A DNA stretch of 64,000 nucleotides from Thinopyrum elongatum. Its lineage: Eukaryota > Streptophyta > Magnoliopsida > Poales > Poaceae. Below, piece after piece: positions 47,001 through 58,030 of the stretch; position 1 is the first letter of the stretch, and the number at the start of each line of letters is the position of its first letter. The notes under the pieces are model-generated. The model saw only the letters and a program-made list of their open reading frames with translations, ran no database searches and was not told where the DNA came from. The DNA lies in assembly GCA_011799875.1 (NCBI GenBank), contig CM022297.1:543487970-543551969 (forward strand), in the 5' to 3' direction. Both the position numbers and the translations under genes were made by a program.

Positions 47001-47831
47001 TAATCTGTCGAATTTCCTTTGAAAGGAAGTGCCAATGGGTTCAGAAACTTGTTCGAAAAGCAGCGGCGAATCATGTTCTTCGACTTTCAGGGCCAAAAAG
47101 TCCTGCTTAACTCTGAATTTGAGGGTACTTCGAGCCTCCTTGTGCAAGCTGGGGATATTTTCTGGGTTGGCATGCTCGCCACGAGCATTATGAGTACTTG
47201 TGGGTCCAAAACGGACTCCGAATGACAAAGTTCTGACCATTCTAGTGTACACCGGTCCATTATATGGCAGTCCTTGAAAGAATTCCAATTTCCCGTGACG
47301 CTTTTCTCCGCACCGCCCTGAAATTTTGTGTCCTCGATACTGGAGATATTGTTTCCACATATATATTGACCGATGCGAGGAATGCCCTTTGGTTCATGGC
47401 TTTCACACACATAAGCTACACCATGCCACACGGCGAAAACAAGGAGTATAAGGCTTATAGGCACTGGATTTTCTTGAATTTATGGCCAAATGGGATAGCC
47501 CGGATCATAGAAAATGTGTAGAAAGCAATGTTTGGCCTTACCGGGGAGACTAATGTCTATAATCAATGAAATCTCTGAAGTTTCCTTCGAAAGGAAGTGC
47601 CAATGGGTTCAGAAACATGTTGGAAAAGCAGCGGCGAATCATGTTCTTCTACTTTCAGGGCCAAAAAGTCCTGCTTAACTCTGAATTTGAAGCTACTTCA
47701 GGCCTACTGGCTCAAGCTGGGAGTATTTTCTAGGTTCGCATGCTCGCCGCGAGCATTTTGGGTACTTGTGGGTCCGAAACGGACTCCGAATGACAAAGTT
47801 ATGACCGTTCTGGTGTACACCGGTCCATTAT
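41018..47831. repeat. Satellite array, heptameric higher-order repeat (3975 bp), subfamily B
   Basis: Monomer starts are 41018, 41586, 42154, 42722, 43289, 43857, 44425, 44993, 45560, 46128, 46696 and 47264. Pairs 41018/44993, 41586/45560, 42154/46128, 42722/46696, 43289/47264, 43857/47832 and 44425/48400 all match at about 3974-3975 bp. Shared variants include GATGGGTGGAATGC or AATGGGTGGAATGC (41018, 44993), GGGGCAAAAAGTAGTGC (41586, 45560) and TTCACTGCCAAA (42154, 46128). The second copy continues into the next block, where 47832 and 48400 also become the first two monomers of the hexamer. Confidence 0.9.
41586..42153. repeat. Representative subfamily B monomer (568 bp)
   Basis: A full-length B unit. 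Differences from A that recur across the B block are TTCAATTTCC, GATACTGGAG, TCGAAAGGAAG in the third dyad and GTGTACACCGG before the phase marker. Length, order of segments and all three dyads are the same as in A, so A and B are subfamilies of one satellite. Confidence 0.85.
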
Positions 47832-50800
47832 ATGGCAGTCCTTGAAAGAATTTCAATTTCCTGTGACGCTTTTCTCCGCACCGCCCGGAAATTTTGTGTC
47901 CTCGATACTGGAGATATTTTTTCCACATATATATTGAGCGATGCCAGGAATGCCCTTTGGTTCATGGCTGTCACACACATAAGTTACACCATGCCACACG
48001 GCGAAAACAAGGAATATAAGGCTTATAGGCGCTGGATTTTCTTCAATTTACGGCCAAATGGGACTGCCCGGATCATAGAGCATGTGCAGAAAGCAATGTT
48101 TGTCCTTACCGGGGAGACTAATGTCTATAATCAACATAATCTCTCGAATTTCCTTCGAAAGGAAGTGCCAATGGGTTCGGAAACTTGTTCGAAAAGCAGC
48201 GGCGAATCATGTTCTTTGACTTTCAGGGGCAAAAAGTAATGCTTAACTCCGAATTTGAGGGTGCTCCGAGCCTCATAGTGCAAGCTATAAGTATTTTCTA
48301 GGTTTGCATGCTTGCCACAAGCATTTTGAGTACTTGTGGGTCCGAAATGGACTCCGAATGACAAAGTTATGACCATTCTAGTGTACACCGGTCCATTATA
48401 TGGCAGTCCTTGAAAGAATATGAATTTCCTGTGACGCTTTTCTCCGCACCGCCCTAAAATTTTGTGTCCTCGATACTGGAGATATTTTTTCCACATATAT
48501 ATTGACCGATGCTAGGAATGCCCTTTGGTTCATGGCTGTCACACACATAAGTTACACCATGCCACACGGCGAAAACAAGCAGTACAAGGCTTATAGGCGT
48601 TGGATTTTCTTGAATTTACAGCCAAATGGGATTACCCGGATCATAGAGCATGTGCAGAAAGCAACATTTGTCCTTACCGGGGAGACTAATGTCTATAATC
48701 AACATAATCTCTCGAATTTCCTTTGAAAAGAAGTGCCAATGGTTTCAGAAACTTGTTCGAAAAGCAGCGGCGAATCATGTTCTTCGACTTTCAGGGCCAA
48801 AAAGTCCTGCTTAACTCTGAATTTGAGGGTACTTCGAGCCTCCTAGTGAAAGCTGGGAGTATTTTCTGGGTTGGCATGCTCACCGTGAGCATTTTGAGTA
48901 CTAGTGGGTCCGAAACGGACTCCGAATGACAAAGTTCTGACCGTTCTAGTGTACACCGGTCCATTATATGGCAGTCCTTGAAAGAATTTCACTTTCCCAT
49001 GACGCTTTTCCCCGCACCTCCCTATAATTTTTTGTCCTTGATACTGGAGATATTGTTTCCACATATATATTGACCGATGCAAGGAATGCCCTTCGGTTCA
49101 TGGCTGTCTCACACATAACTTACACCATGCGACACGGCGAAAACAAGGAGTATAAGGCTTATAGGCACAGGATTTTCTTGAATTTATGGCCAAATGGGAT
49201 TGCCCGGATCATAGAGAATGTGTAGAAAGCAACGTTTCGCCTTACTGGGGAGACTAATGTCTATAATCAATGTAATCTCTCAAATTTCCTTCGAAAGGAA
49301 GTGCCAATGGGTTCAGAAACTTGTTCGAAAAGCAGCGGCGAATCATGTTCTTCAACTTTCAGGGACAAAAAGTCCTGCTTAACTCCGAATTTGAAGGTAC
49401 TTTGGGCCTACTAGCTCAAGCTAGGAGTATTTTCTAGGTTTGCAAGCTCGCCACGAGCATTTTGAGTACTTGTGGGTCTGAATCGGACTCCGAATGACAA
49501 AGTTATGACCGTTCTACTCTACACTGGTCCATTATATAGCAGTCCTTGAAAGAATTTCAATTTCCCGTGAAGCTTTTCTCCGCACCACCCTGAAATTTTG
49601 TGTCATCGATACTGGTGATATTGTCTCCACATATATATTGACCGATGCTAGGAATGCCCTTTGGTTCATGGCTGTCACACACATAAGTTACACCATGCCA
49701 CACGACAAAAACAAGGAGTATAAGGCTTATAGGCGCTGGATTTTCTTGAATTTACGGCCAAATGGGATTGCCCGAATCATAGAGCATGTGTAGAAAGCAA
49801 CGTTTGTCCTTACCGGGGAGTCTAATGTCTATAATCAACGTAATCTCTCGAATTTCCTTCGAAAGGAAGTGCCAATGGGTTTAGAAACTTGTTCGAAAAG
49901 CAGCAGCGAATCATGTTCTTCGACTTTCAGGGGCAAAAAGTAATGCCTAACTCCGAATTTGAGTGTACTCCGAGCCTCCTGGTGCAAGCTATAAGTATTT
50001 TCTAGGTTTGCATGCTTGCCACGAGCATTTTGAGTACTTGTGGGTCCGAAACGGACTCCGAATGACAAAGTTATGACCGTTCTAGTGTACACCGGTCCAT
50101 TATATGGCAGTCCTTGAAAGAATATCAATTTCCCGTGACGCTTTTCTCCGCACCGCCCTGAAATTTTGTGTCCTAGATACTGGAGATATTTTTTCCACAT
50201 ATATATTGACCGATGCCAGGAATGCCCTTTGGTTCATGGCTGTCACACACATAAGTTACACCATGCCACACGGCGAAAACAAGGAGTATAAGGCTTATAG
50301 GCGCTGGATTTTCTTCAATTTACGGCCAAATGGGATTGCCCGGATCATAGAGCATGTGAGGAAAGCAACGTTTGTCCTTACTGGGCAGACTAACATCTAT
50401 AATCAACATAATCTCTTGAATTTCCTTTGAAAGGAAGTGCCAATGGGTTCAGAAACTTGTTTGAAAAGCAGCGGCGAATCATGTTCTTCGACTTTCAGGG
50501 CCAAAAAGTCCTGCTTAACTCTGAATTTGAGGGTACTCCGAGCCTCCTAGTGCAAGTTGGGGGTATTTTCTGGGTTGGCATGCTCGCCGCGAGCATTTTG
50601 AGTACTTGTGGGTCGGAAACAGACTCCGAATGACAAAGGTCTGACCATTCTAGTGTACACCGGTCCATTATATGGCAGTCCTTGAAAGAATTTCAATTTC
50701 CCGTGACGCTTTTCTCCGCACCACCCTGAAATTTTCTGTCCTCGATACTGGAGATATTGTTTCCACATATATATTGACCGATGGGAGGAATGCCCTTTGG

Positions 50801-53800
50801 TTCATGGCTTTCACACACATAAGCTACACCATGCCACACGGCTAAAACAAGGAGTATAAGGCTTATAGGCACTGGATTTTCTTGAATTTATGGCCAAATG
50901 GGATTGCCCGGATCACAGAGAATGTGTAGAAAGCAACGTTTGGCCTTACCGGGGTGACTAATGTCTATAATTAATGTAACCTCTCAAATTTCCTTCGAAA
51001 GGAAGTGCCAATGGGTTCAGAAACTTGTTCGAAAAGCAGCGGCGAATCATGTTCTTTGACTTTCAGGGCCAAAAAGTCCTGCTTAACACCGAATTTGGAG
51101 CTACTTCAGGCCTACTGGCTCAATCTAGGAGTATTTTCTAGGTTCGCATGCTTGTCGCGAGCATTTTGAGTATTTGTGGGTCCGAAACGGACTCCGAATG
51201 ACAAAGTTCTGACCATTCTAGTGTACACCGGTCCATTATATGGCAGTCCTTGAAAGAATTTCAATTTCCCGTGACGCTTTTCTCCGCACCGCCCGGAAAT
51301 TTTGTGTCCTCGATACTGGAGATATTTTTTCCACATATATATTGAGCGATGCCAGGAATGCCCTTTGGTTCATGGCTGTCACACACATAAGTTACACCAT
51401 GCCACACGGCGAAAACAAGGAATATAAGGCTTATAGGCGCTGGATTTTCTTCAATTTACGGCCAAATGGGACTGCCCGGATCATAGAGCATGTGCAGAAA
51501 GCAATGTTTGTCCTTACCGGGGAGACTAATGTCTATAATCAACATAATCTCTCGAATTTCCTTTGAAAGGAAGTGCCAATGGTTTCGGAAACTTGTTCGA
51601 AAAGCAGCAGCGAATCATGTTCTTTGACTTTCAGGGGCAAAAAGTAATGCTTAACTCTGAATTTGAGGGTGCTCCGAGCCTCCTAGTGCAAGCTATAAGT
51701 ATTTTCTAGGTTTGCATGCTTGCCACAAGCATTTTGAGTACTTGTGGGTCCGAAATGGACTCCGAATGACAAAGTTATGACCATTCTAGTGTACACCGGT
51801 CCATTATATGGCAGTCCTTGAAAGAATATCAATTTCCTGTGACGCTTTTCTCCGCACCGCCCTAAAATTTTGTGTCCTCGATACTGGAGATATTTTTTCC
51901 ACATATATATTGACCGATGCTAGGAATGCCCTTTGGTTCATGGCTGTCACACACATAAGTTACACCATGCCACACGGCGAAAACAAGCAGTACAAGGCTT
52001 ATAGGCGTTGGATTTTCTTGAATTTACAGCCAAATGGGATTACCCGGATCATAGAGCATGTGCAGAAAGCAACATTTGTCCTTACCGGGGAGACTAATGT
52101 CTATAATCAACATAATCTCTCGAATTTCCTTTGAAAAGAAGTGCCAATGGGTTCAGAAACTTGTTCGAAAAGCAGCGGCGAATCATGTTCTTCGACTTTC
52201 AGGGCCAAAAAGTCTTGCTTAACTCTGAATTTGAGGGTACTTCGAGCCTCCTAGTGAAAGCTGGGAGTATTTTCTGGGTTGGCATGCTCACCGTGAGCAT
52301 TTTGAGTACTAGTGGGTCCGAAACGGACTCCGAATGACAAAGTTCTGACCGTTCTAGTGTACACCGGTCCATTATATGGCAGTCCTTGAAAGAATTTCAG
52401 TTTCCCATGACGCTTTTCCCCGCACCTCCCTGTATTTTTTTGTCCTCGATACTGGAGATATTGTTTCCACATATATATTGACCGATGCAAGGAATGCCCT
52501 TTGGTTCATGGCTGTCTCACACATAAATTACACCATGCGACACGGCGAAAACAAGGAGTATAAGGCTTATAGGCACAGGATTTTCTTGAATTTATGGCCA
52601 AATGGGATTGCCCGGATCATAGAGAATGTGTAGAAAGCAACGTTTCGCCTTACCGGGGAGACTAATGTCTATAATCAATGTAATCTCTCAAATTTCCTTC
52701 GAAAGGAAGTGCCAATGGGTTCAGAAACTTGTTTGAAAAGCAGCGGCGAATCATGTTCATCGACTTTCAGGGACAAAAAGTCCTGCTTAACTCCGAATTT
52801 GAAGGTACTTTGGGCCTACTAGCTCAGGCCAGGAGTATTTTCTAGGTTTGCAAGCTCGCCACGAGCATTTTGAGTACTTGTGGGTCTGAAACGGACTCCG
52901 AATGACAAAGTTATGACCGTTCTAGTCTACACTGGTCCATTATATAGCAGTCCTTGAAAGAATTTCAATTTCCCGTGAAGCTTTTCTCCGCACCACCCTG
53001 AAATTTTGTGTCATCGATACTAGTGATATTGTCTCCACATATATATTGACCGATGCTAGGAATGCCCTTTGGTTCATGGCTGTCACACACATAAGTTACA
53101 CCATGCCACACGGCGAAAACAAGGAATATAAGGCTTATAGGCGCTGGATTTTCTTCAATTTACGGCCAAATGGGACTGCCCGGATCATAGAGCATGTGCA
53201 GAAAGCAATGTTTGTCCTTACCGGGGAGACTAATGTCTATAATCAACATAATCTCTCGAATTTCCTTTGAAAAGAAGTGCCAATGGGTTCAGAAACTTGT
53301 TCGAAAAGCAGCGGCGAATCATGTTCTTCGACTTTCAGGGCCAAAAAGTCCTGCTTAACTCTGAATTTGAGGGTACTTCGAGCCTCCTAGTGAAAGATGG
53401 GAGTATTTTCTGGGTTGGCATGCTCACCGTGAGCATTTTGAGTACTAGTGGGTCCGAAACGGACTCCGAATGACAAAGTTCTGACCGTTCTAGTGTACAC
53501 CGGTCCATTATATGGCAGTCCTTGAAAGAATTTCAGTTTCCCATGACGCTTTTCCCCGCACCACCCTGTAATTTTTTGTCCTTGATACTGGAGATATTGT
53601 TTCCACATATATATTGACCGATGCAAGGAATGCCCTTTGGTTCATGGCTGTCTCACACATAAATTACACCATGCGACACGGCGAAAACAAGGAGTATAAG
53701 GCTTATAGGCACAGGATTTTCTTGAATTTATGGCCAAATGGGATTGCCCGGATCATAGAGAATGTGTAGAAAGCAACGTTTCGCCTTACCGGGGAGACTA

Positions 53801-56800
53801 ATGTCTATAATCAATGTAATCTCTCAAATTTCCTTCGAAAGGAAGTGCCAATGGGTTCAGAAACTTGTTCGAAAAGCAGCGGCGAATCATGTTCTTCGAC
53901 TTTCAGGGCCAAAAAGTCCTGCTTAACTCTGAATTTGAGGGTACTCCGAGCCTCCTAGTGCAAGTTGGGGGTATTTTCTGGGTTGGCATGCTCGCCGCGA
54001 GCATTTTGAGTACTTGTGGGTCGGAAACAGACTCCGAATGACAAAGGTCTGACCATTCTAGTGTACACCGGTCCATTATATGGCAGTCCTTGAAAGAATT
54101 TCAATTTCCCATGACGCTTTTCTCCGCACCACCCTGAAATTTTCTGTCCTCGATACTGGAGATATTGTTTCCACATATATATTGACCGATGGGAGGAATG
54201 CCCTTTGGTTCCTGGCTTTCACACACATAAGCTACACCATGCCACACGGCGAAAACAAGGAGTATAAGGCTTATAGGCACTGGATTTTCTTGAATTTATG
54301 GCCAAATGGGATTGCCCGGATCATAGAGAATGTGTAGAAAGCAACGTTTGGCCTTACCGGGGTGACTAATGTCTATAATTAATGTAACCTCTCAAATTTC
54401 CTTCGAAAGGAAGTGCCAATGGGTTCAGAAACTTGTTCGAAAAGCAGCGGCGAATCATATTCTTTGACTTTCAGGGCCAAAAAGTCCTGCTTAACACCGA
54501 ATTTGGAGCTACTTCAGGCCTACTGGCTCAATCTAGGAGTATTTTCTAGGTTCGCATGCTCGTCGCGAGCATTTTGAGTATTTGTGGGTCCGAAACGGAC
54601 TCCGAATGACAATGTTCTGACCATTCTAGTGTACACCGGTCCATTATATGGCAGTCCTTGAAAGAATTTCAATTTCCCGTGACGCTTTTCTCCGCACCGC
54701 CCGGAAATTTTGTGTCCTCGATACTGGAGATATTTTTTCCACATATATATTGAGCGATGCCAGGAATGCCCTTTGGTTCATGGCTGTCACACACATAAGT
54801 TACACCATGCCACACGGCGAAAACAAGGATTATAAGGCTTATAGGCGCTGGATTTTCTTCAATTTACGGCCAAATGGGACTGCCCGGATCATAGAGCATG
54901 TGCAGAAAGCAATGTTTGTCCTTACCGGGGAGACTAATGTCTATAATCAACATAATCTCTCGAATTTCCTTTGAAAGGAAGTGCCAATGGTTTCGGAAAC
55001 TTGTTCGAAAAGCAGCGGCGAATCATGTTCTTTGACTTTCAGGGGCAAAAAGTAATGCTTAACTCCGAATTTGAGGGTGCTCCGAGCCTCCTAGTGCAAG
55101 CTATAAGTATTTTCTAGGTTTGCATGCTTGCCACAAGCATTTTGAGTACTTGTGGGTCCGAAATGGACTCCGAATGACAAAGTTATGACCATTCTAGTGT
55201 ACACCGGTCCATTATATGGCAGTCCTTGAAAGAATATCAATTTCCTGTGACGCTTTTCTCCGCACCGCCCTAAAATTTTGTGTCCTCGATACTGGAGATA
55301 TTTTTTCCACATATATATTGACCGATGCTAGGAATGCCCTTTGGTTCATGGCTGTCACACACATAAGTTACACCATGCCACACGGCGAAAACAAGCAGTA
55401 CAAGGCTTATAGGCGTTGGATTTTCTTGAATTTACAGCCAAATGGGATTACCCGGATCATAGAGCATGTGCAGAAAGCAAGATTTGTCCTTACCGGGGAG
55501 ACTAATGTCTATAATCAACATAATCTCTCGAATTTCCTTTGAAAAGAAGTGCCAATGGGTTCAGAAACTTGTTCGAAAAGCAGCGGCGAATCATGTTCTT
55601 CGACTTTCAGGGCCAAAAAGTCCTGCTTAACTCTGAATTTGAGGGTACTTCGAGCCTCCTAGTGAAAGATGGGAGTATTTTCTGGGTTGGCATGCTCACC
55701 GTGAGCATTTTGAGTACTAGTGGGTCCGAAACGGACTCCGAATGACAAAGTTCTGACCGTTCTAGTGTACACCGGTCCATTATATGGCAGTCCTTGAAAG
55801 AATTTCAGTTTCCCATGACGCTTTTCCCCGCACCACCCTGTAATTTTTTGTCCTTGATACTGGAGATATTGTTTCCACATATATATTGACCGATGCAAGG
55901 AATGCCCTTTGGTTCATGGCTGTCTCACACATAAATTACACCATGCGACACGGCGAAAACAAGGAGTATAAGGCTTATAGGCACAGGATTTTCTTGAATT
56001 TATGGCCAAATGGGATTGCCCGGATCATAGAGAATGTGTAGAAAGCAACGTTTCGCCTTACCGGGGAGACTAATGTCTATAATCAATGTAATCTCTCAAA
56101 TTTCCTTCGAAAGGAAGTGCCAATGGGTTCAGAAACTTGTTCGAAAAGCAGCGGCGAATCATGTTCTTCGACTTTCAGGGACAAAAAGTCCTGCTTAACT
56201 CCGAATTTGAAGGTACTTTGGGCCTACTCGCTCAAGCTAGGAGTATTTTCTAGGTTTGCAAGCTCGCCACGAGCATTTTGAGTACTTGTGGGTCTGAAAC
56301 GGACTCCGAATGACAAAGTTATGACCGTTCTAGTCTACACTGGTCCATTATATAGCAGTCTTTGAAAGAATTTCAATTTCCCGTGAAGCTTTTCTCCACA
56401 CCACCCTGAAATTTTGTGTCATCGATACTGGTGATATTGTCTCCACATATATATTGACCGATGCTAGGAATGCCCTTTGGTTCATGGCTGTCACACACAT
56501 AAGTTACACCATGCCACACGAAAAAAACAAGGAGTATAAGGCTTATAGGCGCTGGATTTTCTTGAATTTACGGCCAAATGGGATTGCCCGAATCATAGAG
56601 CATATGTAGAAAGCAACGTTTGTCCTTACCGGGGAGTCTAATGTCTATAATCAACGTAATCTCTCGAATTTCCTTCGAAAGGAAGTGCCAATGGGTTTAG
56701 AAACTTGTTCGAAAAGCAGCAGCGAATCATGTTCTTCGACTTTCAGGGGCAAAAAGTAATGCTTAACTCCGAATTTGAGTGTACTCCGAGCCTCCTGGTG

Positions 56801-58030
56801 CAAGCTATAAGTATTTTCTAGGTTTGCATGCTTGCCACGAGCATTTTGAGTACTTGTGGGTCCGAAACGGACTCCGAATGACAAAGTTATGACCGTTCTA
56901 GTGTACACCGGTCCATTATATGGCAGTCCTTGAAAGAATATCAATTTCCCGTGACGCTTTTCTCCGCACCGCCCTGAAATTTTGTGTCCTAGATACTGGA
57001 GATATTTTTTCCACATATATATTGACCGATGCCAGGAATGCCCTTTGGTTCATGGCTGTCACACACATAAGTTACACCATGCCACACGGCGAAAACAAGG
57101 AGTATAAGGCTTATAGGCGCTGGATTTTCTTCAATTTGCGGCCAAATGGGATTGCCCGGATCATAGAGCATGTGAAGAAAGCAACGTTTGTCCTTACTGG
57201 GGAGACTAACATCTATAATCAACATAATCTCTTGAATTTCCTTTGAAAGGAAGTGCCAATGGGTTCAGAAACTTGTTTGAAAAGCAGCGGCGAATCATGT
57301 TCTTCGACTTTCAGGGCCAAAAAGTCCTGCTTAACTCTGAATTTGAGGGTACTCCGAGCCTCCTAGTGCAAGCTGGGGGTATTTTCTGGGTTGGCATGCT
57401 CGCCGCGAGCATTTTGAGTACTTGTGGGTCGGAAACAGACTCCGAATGACAAAGGTCTGACCATTCTAGTGTACACCGGTCCATTATATGGCAGTCCTTG
57501 AAAGAATTTCAATTTCCCGTGACGCTTTTCTCCGCACCACCCTGAAATTTTCTGTCCTCGATACTGGAGATATTGTTTCCACATATATATTGACCGATGG
57601 GAGGAATGCCCTTTGGTTCATGGCTTTCACACACATAAGCTACACCATGCCACACGGCGAAAACAAGGAGTATAAGGCTTATAGGCACTGGATTTTCTTG
57701 AATTTATGGCCAAATGGGATTGCCCGGATCATAGAGAATGTGTAGAAAGCAACGTTTGGCCTTACCGGGGTGACTAATGTCTATAATTAATGTAACCTCT
57801 CAAATTTCCTTCGAAAGGAAGTGCCAATGGGTTCAGAAACTTGTTCGAAAAGCAGCGGCGAATCATGTTCTTTGACTTTCAGGGCCAAAAAGTCCTGCTT
57901 AACACCGAATTTGGAGCTACTTCAGGCCTACTGGCTCAATCTAGGAGTATTTTCTAGGTTCGCATGCTCGTCGCGAGCATTTTGAGTATTTGTGGGTCCG
58001 AAACGGACTCCGAATGACAAAGTTCTGACC
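47832..58030. repeat. Satellite array, hexameric higher-order repeat (3408 bp), subfamily B
   Basis: Monomer starts are 47832, 48400, 48968, 49536, 50104, 50672, 51240, 51808, 52376, 52944, 53512, 54080, 54648, 55216, 55784, 56352, 56920 and 57488. Every step is exactly 568 bp. The first four and the sixth types repeat at 3408 bp; the 50104 and 56920 monomers match at 6816 bp. In the middle copy (51240-54647) monomers 52944 and 53512 are mosaics. Shared variants include GGGACTGCCCGG (47832, 51240, 54648), CAAGCAGTACAAGG (48400, 51808, 55216), CAGTCTACACTGG-like changes (49536, 52944, 56352) and GGTCGGAAACAGACTCC (50104, 53512, 56920). The block ends at 58030 in an out-of-register junction. 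Confidence 0.92.
52944..54079. repeat. Mosaic monomers inside the middle hexamer copy
   Basis: The 52944 monomer starts as the 49536 type (ATATAGCAG, GTCATCGATAC). It becomes the 51240 type (GGGACTGCCCGG), then the 51808 type (TTTGAAAAGAAGTG, CTAGTGAAAGATGGG). The 53512 monomer starts as the 52376 type (TTCAGTTTCCCATGACG) and ends as the 50104 type (GTGCAAGTTGGGGG, GTCGGAAACAGAC). The stretch from about 53.2 to 53.9 kb matches 55.5-56.1 kb at 2272 bp (4 monomers), including the rare AAAGATGGGAG. Total length of the hexamer copy is unchanged. Confidence 0.75.
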
